DNA of 64,000 nt from Fortiea sp. LEGE XX443 (GCF_015206815.1 NZ_JADEXZ010000001.1:1-64000), one strand, 5' to 3'; shown: positions 27,269 to 35,805, counted from the stretch's first letter. Notes: generated from the letters alone by a model not told the origin. Translations and numbers: made by a program.

Positions 27269-28267
27269 ATGACTCAAGCAATCAACCCATCATCACCAAT
27301 GAGTAGCGCCATGAAGACCGCTCAGACAGCCACAGACCTCGTGCGGACTTATCTGCGCGAGATCGGCCGTGTACCACTGTTAACCCATGAAGAAGAGATT
27401 TGTTATGGCAAACAGGTGCAGCGTTCAACTACTTTACAAGAAGTTAGAGAATCCTTAGCTAGTCAGTTGGGTCGTGAGCCGACTTTAGAAGAGTGGGCAA
27501 AAGAGTCAAAACTAGAAACATCCGCGTTGAACGAAGCGATCGCTGAGGGTGAAATTGCTAAACGTAAAATGGTCGAAGCCAATTTGCGATTGGTAGTATC
27601 TGTAGCGAAAAAATATATTAAGCGCAACGTTGACTTACTTGACTTGATCCAAGAGGGTAGCATTGGGATGCAGCGGGGTGTGGAAAAGTTTGATCCCACC
27701 AAAGGTTATCGATTTTCAACCTATGCTTATTGGTGGATTCGACAAGCAATTACGCGGGCGATCGCTGAAAAAGCTCGCACTATTCGGCTACCCATTCACA
27801 TCACCGAGAAGTTAAATAAAATCAAAAAAGCCCAGCGTCATCTATCTCAAAAGCTAGGACGCGCTCCTTCTGTAGGAGAATTGGCTACAGAATTAGACCT
27901 AACGCCCAAACAAGTCCGAGAATATCTCGAAAAAGCTCGTTTACCCCTTTCTTTAGATTTGCGATTGGGAGATAACTACGACACAGAACTCGGAGAAATG
28001 TTGGAAGATCCAGGCGCTTCTCCTGAAGAATTTGTCATGCAAACTTCCCTTTCTTATGATTTAGAGCAACTGATGGAGGAACTCACACCCCAGCAGCGAG
28101 AAGTAATTACCTTACGCTTTGGGTTAATTGATGGTCAAGCCTTAACCCTTGCCAGAATTGGAGAAATCTTGAATATTAGCCGTGAACGGGTTCGACAAAT
28201 CGAAAGAGAAGCCTTAAACAAACTCCGCAAATCTAAAGCCAGCATGAATGAGTATTTGGCAAGTTAG
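27269..28267 (+). CDS. sigD: group 2 RNA polymerase sigma factor (SigD-like)
   Basis: A 332-residue sigma-70 family protein lacking the long region 1.1 of the primary factor. Region 1.2 is [20 protein letters not shown]; region 2 has [20 protein letters not shown] and [20 protein letters not shown]; region 3 [19 protein letters not shown]; region 4 [20 protein letters not shown] and [18 protein letters not shown]. Group 2 factors act in stress, light and nitrogen responses. The sigD symbol rests on gene order next to Dps and carB (alr3810 in Anabaena, from memory) and is less certain than the family. Confidence 0.85.
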   Translation: MTQAINPSSPMSSAMKTAQTATDLVRTYLREIGRVPLLTHEEEICYGKQVQRSTTLQEVRESLASQLGREPTLEEWAKESKLETSALNEAIAEGEIAKRKMVEANLRLVVSVAKKYIKRNVDLLDLIQEGSIGMQRGVEKFDPTKGYRFSTYAYWWIRQAITRAIAEKARTIRLPIHITEKLNKIKKAQRHLSQKLGRAPSVGELATELDLTPKQVREYLEKARLPLSLDLRLGDNYDTELGEMLEDPGASPEEFVMQTSLSYDLEQLMEELTPQQREVITLRFGLIDGQALTLARIGEILNISRERVRQIEREALNKLRKSKASMNEYLAS

Positions 28268-28442
28268 AGGGCGAAAAAATACCCTGATTTAGGTACGGTT
28301 ACACCGACTTCCAAGTAAGAATGTGCCTGTTACATTATTTGATAGGAACGCCAAAATGGCAGCTAAGTCAAATACACAACAGGCACTTAATTATCTCAGT
28401 TGCAAACATAGCAGCCGGCAACGGTAGTACAGGAGGCAAAAC

Positions 28443-28787
28443 GTGAGTAACCAATCCAATCGAGTCTCAGAATTTTTTAACAGCGATTCCGAAACCGCCA
28501 ACTTACTGTGGCAGTATGTTAAATCCTTGAGTCCAGAAACAGTTAGCCATCTGTCTAAACCGACATCTCCTGAAGTATTTCAAGTTATGGAGCGCAACAT
28601 TGTCGGTCTGTTGGGGAATCTTCCTCCCGAACACTTTGGGATGACCATTACCACAAGTCGGGAAAGCCTCGGTCGTCTGCTTGCTTCCGCAATGATTAGT
28701 GGGTATTTCTTACGTAATGCAGAGCAGCGGATGGATTTTGAAATTGCATTACAAGAAACCGAAACTAATAACCACGAAATTGAATAG
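28443..28787 (+). CDS. DUF760 domain protein
   Basis: A 114-residue soluble protein of the DUF760 family, found in cyanobacteria and chloroplasts. Recognised by LLWQYVKSLSPETVSHLSKP, then VMERNIVGLLGNLPPEHFGM and the closing SRESLGRLLASAMISGYFLR. A plant relative is involved in chloroplast protein turnover, but the bacterial role is unknown. The start is GTG 28443 with AGGAGG 6 bases upstream, a strong site. It lies 175 bp after the sigma gene on the same strand. Acidic C-terminal tail. Confidence 0.88.
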   Translation: MSNQSNRVSEFFNSDSETANLLWQYVKSLSPETVSHLSKPTSPEVFQVMERNIVGLLGNLPPEHFGMTITTSRESLGRLLASAMISGYFLRNAEQRMDFEIALQETETNNHEIE

Positions 28788-29104
28788 TGGTGGCAAATTT
28801 GCCATCAAAAATTCAAAATTGTTGAATTTATCTTCAGTCACAGCCAAGGTATGAAACTTAAAAATTTGTCTCGTGCGAAATCTTTACAACCTACCTTCCC
28901 TAAATTCCAAATCCCGGCTATGCGTTAGCGACATCTTCAATACAGCTACTAATCGTTAACGCGCTGGTGATTTGCTAAATGGGAATATGCCTCGTCAAAT
29001 TTCCAGGATTAATAAATAGCAGTCAAATCATAGCTTGTGACTTTGAGCAACATCTGCGACAATATTTAATAAATTAAAAATAATTTAAACGATAAATTTT
29101 TATA
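28788..29104. other. spacer after the DUF760 gene
   Basis: About 320 bp with no accepted gene. It ends in a strong terminator. No repeat of note was seen. Confidence 0.3.
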
Positions 29105-29141
29105 AACTCGGCAGCCTATCTTAGTGTCTGCCGAGTTTTTT
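29105..29141 (+). terminator. intrinsic terminator
   Basis: AACTCGGCAG (29105-29114) and CTGCCGAGTT (29128-29137) form a perfect 10-bp stem with a 13-nt loop, ending in six Ts. It terminates transcription coming from the DUF760 side, or a small RNA in the 28.8-29.1 kb spacer. Confidence 0.85.
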
Positions 29142-29169
29142 GATTAGTCACCTAACATCCCCATAAATT

Positions 29170-29580
29170 ATGAGTGAAATTAGTTCTGTTCCCCATAAAA
29201 TTATTGGTGTTGCTGTAATTTGGAATAACCAGCAGCAAATTTTAATCGATCGCCGTCGTCCAGAAGGTACAATGGGCGGCTTGTGGGAATTTCCTGGTGG
29301 TAAAATCGAGATTGGAGAAACGATTGAAGAGTGTATTCGGCGGGAGATAGCTGAAGAATTAGGTATAACAATTGAAGTAAAAGAGCATCTCATCACCATC
29401 GACCACACTTATACCCATTTGCGCGTTACTTTAACAGTGCATCACTGTCATCTCCTAGCAGGTATTCCCCAACCGCTAGAATGCGATGAAATCTGCTGGG
29501 TAAGCTTAGATGAGCTAGAGAATTATGCTTTTCCCCAAGCTAACAGTCAAATTATTGCCGCCTTGAAAAGTGCTGAGTAA
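29170..29580 (+). CDS. mutT: 8-oxo-dGTP diphosphatase, MutT type (Nudix)
   Basis: A 136-residue Nudix hydrolase. The Nudix box spans about residues 43-65: GGKIEIGETIEECIRREIAE followed by ELGI, with all catalytic Glu residues (REIAEE). MutT-type motifs are also present (DRRRPEGTMGGLWEFPGG). It is expected to hydrolyse 8-oxo-dGTP and prevent AT-to-CG mutation; substrate range is inferred. It starts 29 bp after a terminator and thus has its own short promoter. Single gene on the plus strand. Confidence 0.9.
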   Translation: MSEISSVPHKIIGVAVIWNNQQQILIDRRRPEGTMGGLWEFPGGKIEIGETIEECIRREIAEELGITIEVKEHLITIDHTYTHLRVTLTVHHCHLLAGIPQPLECDEICWVSLDELENYAFPQANSQIIAALKSAE

Positions 29581-29617
29581 AGCAGCCATTAAAGTCTTTT
29601 GACTTTTTACTTAACTT

Positions 29618-29870
29618 ATGATCTTCCCATTTCCTGGGATGAATCCCTATTTAGAGCATCCAGCACTATGGTCTGGGATTCATCATCGCTTAATAATTGC
29701 GATCGCAAGACAAGGAGCCATTATTGAATCTCCAACAGATAATCAATGACCTTTACGAGCAAGGAAGTTATGACTTGAGGATAGATTACGCTCGTGATCC
29801 CATACCCGCATTATCAGCAACAGATACAGTTTGGCTGAATGAGTTGCTGCATCAGCAAGGTTTAAGGTGA
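29618..29870 (+). pseudogene. DUF4058 family gene, internally deleted
   Basis: ATG 29618 opens a 43-residue frame, MIFPFPGMNPYLEHPALWSG then IHHRLIIAIA, the N-terminal signature of DUF4058 proteins. It stops at TGA 29747. A shifted frame directly downstream encodes the family's C-terminus, LYEQGSYDLRIDYARDPIPA then LSATDTVWLNELLHQQGLR and a stop at 29870. Intact members are about 250 residues, so around 170 central residues are deleted and the two ends are joined out of frame. Non-functional remnant of a cyanobacterial accessory gene. Confidence 0.85.
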
Positions 29871-29907
29871 AATGGGGAGATAACAAATGATAAATGACCA
29901 TTGGCCC

Positions 29908-29963
29908 ATAATTCCTTGATGATACAAGCCACCAGATTTATTTGTGGGGTCAATCTAAAATTG
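29908..29963 (+). repeat. dispersed repeat, copy 1 (ACAAGCC / GTGGGGTCAATCTAAAAT)
   Basis: ATTCCTTGATGATACAAGCC, then CACCAGATTTATTTGTG and GGGTCAATCTAAAATT, matching 46801-46853 with scattered differences. The centre forms an imperfect hairpin (CCACCAGAT / ATTTGTGG), better preserved in the other copy. It lies just upstream of the CBS-domain gene. Confidence 0.7.
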
Positions 29964-30060
29964 ATTGTTCACAAGTAACAATGTATTAACTCAATACTGT
30001 TCATCCCGGCAATTTTCTACAATAGTCCTAGGGACTGTAAAAAATGGTGTCAGCAAGCCA

Positions 30061-30519
30061 ATGTCTAAAACTGTTGCCGACGTAATGAGCCGCGATCCAA
30101 TTGTTGTTCGAGCGGAAACTCCACTGAAAGAAGCTATCCAAATTTTGGCAGAGAAACGCATCAGTGGGCTACCTGTGGTGGATAATGTCGGTAAATTAGT
30201 AGGGATTATCTCCGAAACTGATTTGATGTGGCAAGAAACTGGTGTGACTCCGCCTGCTTACATCATGTTTTTGGATAGTGTAATTTATCTAAAAAATCCT
30301 GCTACTTACGATCGCGATTTACACAAAGCATTAGGGCAAACGGTTGGGGAAGTAATGAGCAAAAATCCTGTAACTATTTCTCCAAACAAAACATTAAAAG
30401 AAGCCGCACAAATGATGCACGATCGCAATGTGCATCGTTTACCTGTACTTGACAGCGCGAGCCAAGTAGTTGGTATCCTTACCCGTGGTGATGTGATTCG
30501 GGCAATGGCAGCAAGTTAA
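30061..30519 (+). CDS. tandem CBS-domain protein
   Basis: A 152-residue protein made of two CBS domains. The first begins TVADVMSRDPIVVRAETPLK and ends RISGLPVVDNVGKLVGIISE; the second begins VGEVMSKNPVTISPNKTLKE and ends HRLPVLDSASQVVGILTRGD. CBS pairs bind adenine nucleotides and often regulate partner proteins; this is a stand-alone module of the common bacterial type. ATG 30061 matches the family start; an in-frame extension to 29965 overlaps the dispersed-repeat region and is rejected. Its position between mutT and nblB gives no clear operon link. Confidence 0.88.
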   Translation: MSKTVADVMSRDPIVVRAETPLKEAIQILAEKRISGLPVVDNVGKLVGIISETDLMWQETGVTPPAYIMFLDSVIYLKNPATYDRDLHKALGQTVGEVMSKNPVTISPNKTLKEAAQMMHDRNVHRLPVLDSASQVVGILTRGDVIRAMAAS

Positions 30520-30642
30520 TCGTAATCAATAATCAATACTCATTGGTCATCCGTAAAGAGTTTTCTTGACTATGGACAGTTAACCCTTGACTATAAACTA
30601 TAGACTATTTTTTTAAAACATCTTTGAAATTAGGATAATTAA

Positions 30643-31308
30643 ATGAGTATTACTCCTGAGTCTGTAAGACAAATGCTCAGTTCTGAAGATTTGGGCGATC
30701 GCTTGCGGGCTGTCAATCAAATCCGCGAACTAGAACCAGTAGTTGGTTTGGAACTGTTGCAAATTGCTATGGGAGATAGTAACTCAAGAGTTCGGTACTC
30801 AGCTGTAAGTCAGATGGATACACTTGGTACGCAGGATTTACGGTTATCCTTGGATATTTTACGCGATCGCTTGCTCAATGACCCCGAAGCCGATGTGCAA
30901 GCAGCCGCCGCAGACTGTTTAGGAGCGCTGAAACTACACGATGCTTTTGAAGATTTACGACAGCTATACCATTCTAGTGGTGAGTGGTTAGTCCAATTCA
31001 GCATTATTGCCACATTAGGAGAATTAGGTGATCCACGCTCCTTTGACTTACTCACAGAAGCACTTTCGTCAGAAAATGAATTAGTGCAAACAGCTGCTAT
31101 CAGTTCTTTTGGGGAGTTGGGAGATACCGCAGCAATTCCTCTATTAGCTTCCTATGCTACCAATCCCGACTGGCAAATCCGCTATAGAGTTGTTCAAGCC
31201 TTAGCTCGATTAGGTGGTACAGAAGCCAAATCTATATTAGAAACTTTGGTGAATGATGAAGTTGAAGCAGTCGCCACAGAAGCGCAGAAATCGTTGCAGA
31301 CTGTTTAG
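30643..31308 (+). CDS. nblB: phycobilisome degradation protein NblB (HEAT-repeat)
   Basis: A 221-residue alpha-solenoid protein of about five HEAT repeats, e.g. LRAVNQIRELEPVVGLELL, VRYSAVSQMDTLG, VQAAAADCLGALK, VQTAAISSFGELGDTAAIPL and IRYRVVQALARLGG. Length and repeat sequence fit NblB, which is needed for phycobilisome breakdown on nutrient starvation and for handling phycobilin. It is related to CpcE/CpcF-type bilin lyases, which are the main alternative assignment. The location close to the sigD-like gene agrees with alr3814 of Anabaena as I recall. Single gene; a GC palindrome follows. Confidence 0.85.
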   Translation: MSITPESVRQMLSSEDLGDRLRAVNQIRELEPVVGLELLQIAMGDSNSRVRYSAVSQMDTLGTQDLRLSLDILRDRLLNDPEADVQAAAADCLGALKLHDAFEDLRQLYHSSGEWLVQFSIIATLGELGDPRSFDLLTEALSSENELVQTAAISSFGELGDTAAIPLLASYATNPDWQIRYRVVQALARLGGTEAKSILETLVNDEVEAVATEAQKSLQTV

Positions 31309-31322
31309 TTATTCGTCAAGTA

Positions 31323-31350
31323 GATCGCACCTGGTAAAAATGGTGCGATC
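31323..31350 (+). terminator. hairpin after nblB
   Basis: GATCGCACC (31323-31331) and GGTGCGATC (31342-31350) form a perfect 9-bp stem 15 bp after the stop. No T-run follows, so termination is uncertain. It embeds two HIP1-like cores. Confidence 0.45.
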
Positions 31351-31411
31351 GCCTGACGGCATAACACTACATTTACTAATATTATTTCTGTCAACAATTG
31401 AGGAAAAGAAT

Positions 31412-31597
31412 ATATATCCTACAACCCGCCAAGCACTTATGTGTGTAATTATTTGCTAGTACTTGTCCAATTTCTACCGGTAAATTCAGCTATTTCGTTT
31501 TAGTGACATAACTGGCAATGTGTTTATTTTGGCAGGTAATGAACTACAAATCCTTGTATTTCGTGATGGAACTTGGAGATTTGTAAATGAAGGCTAA
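31412..31597 (+). pseudogene. DUF6888 family gene with two in-frame stops and lost start
   Basis: A single frame reads YPTTRQALMCVIIC, then TAG (31457), YLSNFYR, then TAA (31481), IQLFRFSDITGNVFILAGNE and LQILVFRDGTWRFVNEG, ending at TAA 31595-31597. Both internal stops replace glutamines of the DUF6888 pattern (CAG or CAA to TAG or TAA). The expected ATG position reads ATA (31412), although GAGG is retained upstream. The 3' end overlaps the downstream DUF6887 start by 11 bp, the usual arrangement of the pair. It is decayed by point mutation only. Confidence 0.75.
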
Positions 31598-31820
31598 TTT
31601 TGCCCAGATGTCTACAAAAGAATTGAGAGTTTATGTACTGGCTCATCGAGAAGATATAGAAGCGTTGGAAATCCTGTTTAGTCGCCGTACTCCCGACTCA
31701 GAAGCAATGATATATCCGTCAATCTTTACTGAAGATGGTCAACCCATAGAAGAAAATATTCGCATAGCCGAGGAAGCGATCGCTCAAAGAATCCAGCAGA
31801 ATCATCATCAGGATGAATAG
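31587..31820 (+). CDS. DUF6887 family protein
   Basis: A 77-residue protein with the N-terminal pattern MKANFAQMSTKELRVYVLAH then REDIEALEILFSRRTPD and a charged glutamine-rich end, matching DUF6887, a small family abundant in filamentous cyanobacteria. Its partner DUF6888 normally precedes and overlaps it; here the partner is a pseudogene. The pairing, small size and patchy spread resemble toxin-antitoxin or similar two-gene accessory modules (inference, untested). The start ATG 31587 lies inside the 3' end of the partner frame. Confidence 0.75.
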   Translation: MKANFAQMSTKELRVYVLAHREDIEALEILFSRRTPDSEAMIYPSIFTEDGQPIEENIRIAEEAIAQRIQQNHHQDE

Positions 31821-32031
31821 TGCTGTGTTATTTAATGATTGGCCGTGCGATCGCGTTCAAAAAGGTGATGAGTGAGGTAGTTAATGGGAAGGCGAATCGC
31901 ACTCAAAACTGCAAACTCAGCACCGACTACGGTAGCCACCAAATTTCGTAGCAGAAGAAGCAATTAGACAGCCCATTGAGCAAACGAATCAAAGAAAGCA
32001 AGATTCTCAAAGTTAAGGTTTTAATTTGAGG
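31821..32031. other. spacer between DUF6887 and DUF456 genes
   Basis: A 211-bp spacer between genes converging on it. It has a HIP1 site but no hairpin with a T-run and no accepted gene. Confidence 0.3.
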
Positions 32032-32550
32032 TTATGCCCCAAATACTTGTGGCCAAGTTGTGACTAGAAAAACTACAACTGCTGCAACTGCTAACAACCC
32101 TTGAATCAAATTTCCTACTATTGAACCAACGATAATTCCAATACCGGCTTTAACTGCTGGCCATAATTCTCTGCGGTAAATAAACTCACCGATAATTGCT
32201 CCTAATAATGGCCCGATTAACATTCCCAATAAGGGGCCACCAAAAGGTAAAGCTGGCAATAATCCCAAAAATCCTAAAATCAACCCAACAATTGCACCAA
32301 TTTGCCCCCATTTACTAGCACCTGCTTGTTTTGCTCCTATATAACTAGCTAAAAAATCGACTCCTATACTCAAAAGCAAAACGATAACTGTCACAATTAA
32401 TGGTATTTTTATCGCTGCAAAAGAACCACTAACAATTCCCCAAATAACGATCGCAATTAAAATCAAACTACTACCAGGAATCGCCGGGACTACAGCACCA
32501 ATAATTCCCACAAGCATTAAGGCTAATATGAGCCAATAAATAATTTGCAT
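32032..32550 (-). CDS. DUF456 domain membrane protein
   Basis: A 172-residue, almost entirely hydrophobic protein with five or six helices rich in glycine. It starts IIYWLILALMLVGIIGAVVP - AIPGSSLILIAIVIWG and has GAIVGLILGFLGLLPALPFG and LLGMLIGPLLGAIIGEFIY. The glycine-zipper pattern is the DUF456 hallmark. Function unknown. It ends the minus-strand group rpaB - complex C assembly gene - DUF456, with only 12 bp to its upstream neighbour, so co-transcription is likely. Confidence 0.88.
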   Translation of the reverse strand: MQIIYWLILALMLVGIIGAVVPAIPGSSLILIAIVIWGIVSGSFAAIKIPLIVTVIVLLLSIGVDFLASYIGAKQAGASKWGQIGAIVGLILGFLGLLPALPFGGPLLGMLIGPLLGAIIGEFIYRRELWPAVKAGIGIIVGSIVGNLIQGLLAVAAVVVFLVTTWPQVFGA

Positions 32551-32562
32551 AATGCTTAATTT

Positions 32563-33216
32563 TTAACTTTCAATTTCTGATTTTTGAAAAGTTACAGCCA
32601 ATTTATCAGCAATTCCAGTAATCCAATTTTCGTCTTGTTTGGTGTAACTTCTCGGCGCATTTGCTCCTAAAATCATTACGCCTCTATCTCCAATGGGTTG
32701 ACAAATTACACCTTGAGTATTTTCGGGTAAATAATCAAATTCAATTTTGCCGGGATATATATTTAAATTAACTAAATAAATTGGCTGTTGTTTCTCTAGC
32801 ACCCGTTTTAAGATTGCTCCGGGTACTACTTCAGATTTAAGTCCCAGAATACCGCGACGTAACAAAACTTTGCCTTGATAAACAACTACCAGCGATCGCG
32901 TGACTGTGTTAGTTAATATCAAATGAGATGCCCATGCTAGTTCTGTTTTCACGGTTTCTGGTAAATCGTCGGCGAGGATAAAACCTTCTTCCCCAATTAG
33001 TTCTACAACATCAGGCGATCGCGGCTGTACTTGTTGCCAAATCAAACCCGTTAAAATCAAAACAGCACTCAAAATTACACCCAACGCATCGCCACGAGAT
33101 TGGGATTGTGTGAGTTCTGGTGTTAACAAACGGTTAATTAGCAAAAGTATTGCGCCTAGTCCACCGACAACTATGGGTAGCTGGCGCAAAACTCGATTGG
33201 GATCAGGTTTAGTCAT
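32563..33216 (-). CDS. cofactor assembly of complex C subunit B (CCB-like)
   Basis: A 217-residue membrane-anchored protein beginning PNRVLRQLPIVVGGLGAILL then LINRLLTPE, with a second helix (ALGVILSAVLILTGLIW) and a soluble domain (SPDVVELIGEEGFILADDLP; RSLVVVYQGKVLLRRGILG). It corresponds to cyanobacterial homologues of chloroplast CCB2/CCB4, which attach haem ci to cytochrome b6. ATG 33216 is chosen; an in-frame start at 33282 lies within heptamer repeats. Located directly after rpaB, 96 bp apart, with heptamer repeats in the spacer. Confidence 0.85.
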   Translation of the reverse strand: MTKPDPNRVLRQLPIVVGGLGAILLLINRLLTPELTQSQSRGDALGVILSAVLILTGLIWQQVQPRSPDVVELIGEEGFILADDLPETVKTELAWASHLILTNTVTRSLVVVYQGKVLLRRGILGLKSEVVPGAILKRVLEKQQPIYLVNLNIYPGKIEFDYLPENTQGVICQPIGDRGVMILGANAPRSYTKQDENWITGIADKLAVTFQKSEIES

Positions 33217-33219
33217 CTT

Positions 33220-33306
33220 TCTAAATTCTGAAGTCTGAAGTCTGAAAAAGAGAGAACGAGGAACAAGTTTGAAAGTCTTCACACTTCATACTTCACACTT
33301 CATACT
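33220..33306. repeat. heptamer-type short repeats
   Basis: TCTGAAG occurs in tandem around 33227-33245 and CTTCACACTTCATA-type units at 33279-33305, in the spacer between the complex C assembly gene and rpaB. Typical Nostocales STRR sequence. Confidence 0.6.
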
Positions 33307-33312
33307 TTTTCC

Positions 33313-34041
33313 TTACTCTTCTCCTGGCTCAATTATGCGTTGAAACAGATAACCCGTACCTCGTGCTGTCAGGATTAATTCTGGGTTACTGGGATCATCT
33401 TCTAATTTTGCCCGTAACCGAGATATATGCACATCTACTACACGAGTGTCTACATGGCGTTCTGGTGTGTATCCCCACACTTCCTGCAAAATTTCCGAAC
33501 GGGAAAAAGCTTCTCCAGAGCGGCTTACCAGCAACTCTAGTAAGCTAAATTCCATACCTGTCAAGCGAATACGCTCATCACCTTTGTAAACTTGCCGCTT
33601 GTTGGTATCGATTTTGATGTTTCCTACGTGAATTACCCCAGAACTGGGTATTCCCGAAGCACCAGTTTTATCTACCCGCCGCAATACTGAGCGAATTCGC
33701 GCTTCTAGTTCTTTGGGGGAGAATGGCTTAACTACGTAGTCATCAGCACCCAATTCTAATCCGGTGATGCGATCGGCAACGTCCCCCAAGGCTGTTAGCA
33801 TAATAATAGGGACATCAGACTCTTTACGTAATTCTTGACACACGCCGTAGCCATCTAGCTTTGGCATCATCACATCCAAAACAACTAGATCGGGTTCGGA
33901 TTTGCGAAAAGTTTCCAAAGCTTCCTCCCCGTCGCCAGCAGTCACAACATCGTAGCCAATCATAGAAAGGCGCGTTTCTAAAATCCGGCGAATGCTGGCT
34001 TCATCGTCTACCACCAGGATTTTTTCTTTATGGCTTTCCAA
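33313..34041 (-). CDS. rpaB: response regulator RpaB (OmpR family)
   Basis: A 242-residue OmpR/PhoB-type regulator essential in cyanobacteria, controlling high-light, photosystem and other genes through HLR1 sites. Receiver domain: KILVVDDEASIRRILETRLS, phosphoacceptor Asp56 in VVLDVMMPKLDGYGV, and DDYVVKPFSPKELEARIRSV. Winged-helix output domain: GDERIRLTGMEFSLLELLVS - SEILQEVWGYTPERHVDTRV and ARGTGYLFQRI. The near-invariant sequence makes the call secure; all3822 is the Anabaena equivalent as I recall. Divergent from radA across 177 bp. The partner kinase gene nblS is not in the window. Confidence 0.95.
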   Translation of the reverse strand: MESHKEKILVVDDEASIRRILETRLSMIGYDVVTAGDGEEALETFRKSEPDLVVLDVMMPKLDGYGVCQELRKESDVPIIMLTALGDVADRITGLELGADDYVVKPFSPKELEARIRSVLRRVDKTGASGIPSSGVIHVGNIKIDTNKRQVYKGDERIRLTGMEFSLLELLVSRSGEAFSRSEILQEVWGYTPERHVDTRVVDVHISRLRAKLEDDPSNPELILTARGTGYLFQRIIEPGEE

Positions 34042-34218
34042 AGTTTTTCAACGCTCCTTAACTAAAATTTTTCATGATTAATTTTTAATACCATAATATT
34101 AAGATATCATTCCCACAATTGATTTGAAAAATGCTGTAAAAACCACTATTCTTCGATTTTAGATTTTTGCGAGAATTAAGAAAAAATTAAGAATAATTAA
34201 GTTAATTAAGATTTAATA
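34042..34218. promoter_or_regulatory. divergent rpaB/radA promoter region
   Basis: A 177-bp AT-rich intergenic region between divergent starts, containing TTAATTAAGAT-type short repeats near radA (34180-34216). Promoter hexamers could not be assigned with confidence. Confidence 0.4.
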
Positions 34219-35793
34219 ATGCCTAAGCCTAAAACCTTTTACATTTGTAACGAATGTGGGGCAGAATCCCCTCAGTGGTTTGGTAAATGTCCGAATTGCG
34301 ATACTTATAATTCTTTACAAGAACAAATTGCTATTCAATCTTCAGTTGATGTACCCACAAGAGGGGGAGTCGGAAGTTGGCACAAAGAGCAAAATAATGG
34401 TAAATCCCCTACTAAACCTGCCAAAGCAAGAGCTTCGTTGACATTTGATCAAATTAGCGATCGCCAAGTCACTCGTTGGGAATCTGGCTATGGAGAATTA
34501 GATCGGGTGTTGGGCGGTGGTATTGTTCCCGGTTCAATGGTATTAATCGGCGGTGATCCGGGGATTGGAAAATCGACATTATTGCTGCAAGTATCAAATC
34601 AATTAGCGCAGAGATACCGCATCCTCTACATTTCGGGCGAAGAATCAGGACAACAAGTAAAATTGCGTGCTATGCGCTTGGGTGTATCCAAATCTGTCAG
34701 CATGGTTGAGAATGGGAAAAAAGCTGAAGTAGCCGTAGACACAGAAGAATTGGAAGTGACTGTAAATGCCGAAGTATTAGAAGTTGAAACAGAAATAGAC
34801 CCATCTGAGCGCATAGGTGCAGATTTGTATGTCTTACCAGAAACTGATTTAGAAGAAATTTTACGGGAAATAGACTCCCTCAGACCAAATGTGGCAGTAA
34901 TTGATAGTATTCAAACCGTGTTTTTTCCGGCGCTGACTTCCGCACCTGGTTCGGTAGCGCAGGTAAGAGAATGTACAGCAGCCTTGATGAAAGTGGCGAA
35001 GCATGAAGACATCACCATGTTAATTGTCGGACACGTCACCAAAGAAGGCGCGATCGCCGGGCCGAAAGTATTAGAACACTTAGTAGATACAGTACTGTAT
35101 TTTGAAGGCGATCGCTTTGCTTCTCACCGCTTATTAAGAACCGTGAAAAATCGCTTCGGTGCAACCCACGAAATCGGTATCTTTGAAATGGTTGCACATG
35201 GACTGCGGGAAGTTCCTAACCCTTCCGAGTTATTCTTAGGCAATCGTGATGATCCTGCACCCGGTACTGCAATTGTCGTCGCTTGCGAAGGAACTCGCCC
35301 CATCGTTGTCGAATTACAAGCCTTGGTGAGTCCCACCAGTTACCCCTCCCCCCGACGCGCCGGGACTGGCGTAGACTACAACCGGTTGGTACAAATTCTC
35401 GCCGTCTTAGAAAAACGTGTAGGAATTCCCATGTCAAAATTAGACTCCTACGTTGCTTCTGCTGGTGGATTGAGTGTAGTAGAACCAGCCGTAGATTTAG
35501 GAGTAGCGATCGCAATTGTTGCCAGTTTCCGCGATCGCATCGTCGATCCAGGTACAGTATTGATTGGCGAAGTTGGCTTAGGCGGACAAGTGCGATCGGT
35601 TTCCCAAATGGAACTGCGGTTGAAAGAAGCCGCTAAATTGGGATTTAAACGAGCGATCGTACCGAAAGGAACCAAATTTCCCGACCTTAATATTGAAATT
35701 TTACCAGTATCTAAAGTAATTGATGCAATTATTGCAGCCATACCACATCAAACACTAGAAGAAAGCGATTTAGACATAGACGACGAAGAATAG
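34219..35793 (+). CDS. radA: DNA repair protein RadA (Sms)
   Basis: A 524-residue RecA-like ATPase that promotes branch migration in recombination. N-terminal zinc finger Cys10, Cys13, Cys24, Cys27 (ICNECGAESPQWFGKCPNC), Walker A GGDPGIGKST, the RadA-specific KNRFGATHEIGIFEM, and a Lon-like C-terminal domain (YVASAGGLSVVEPAVDLGVA). Between the ATPase strands there is an acidic insertion of about 45 residues (EVAVDTEELEVTVNAEVLEV then ETEIDPSERIGADL) absent from the E. coli protein. Divergent from rpaB. A MITE-like repeat begins 12 bp after its stop. Confidence 0.95.
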   Translation: MPKPKTFYICNECGAESPQWFGKCPNCDTYNSLQEQIAIQSSVDVPTRGGVGSWHKEQNNGKSPTKPAKARASLTFDQISDRQVTRWESGYGELDRVLGGGIVPGSMVLIGGDPGIGKSTLLLQVSNQLAQRYRILYISGEESGQQVKLRAMRLGVSKSVSMVENGKKAEVAVDTEELEVTVNAEVLEVETEIDPSERIGADLYVLPETDLEEILREIDSLRPNVAVIDSIQTVFFPALTSAPGSVAQVRECTAALMKVAKHEDITMLIVGHVTKEGAIAGPKVLEHLVDTVLYFEGDRFASHRLLRTVKNRFGATHEIGIFEMVAHGLREVPNPSELFLGNRDDPAPGTAIVVACEGTRPIVVELQALVSPTSYPSPRRAGTGVDYNRLVQILAVLEKRVGIPMSKLDSYVASAGGLSVVEPAVDLGVAIAIVASFRDRIVDPGTVLIGEVGLGGQVRSVSQMELRLKEAAKLGFKRAIVPKGTKFPDLNIEILPVSKVIDAIIAAIPHQTLEESDLDIDDEE

Positions 35794-35805
35794 AAACAAA
35801 CCCCT

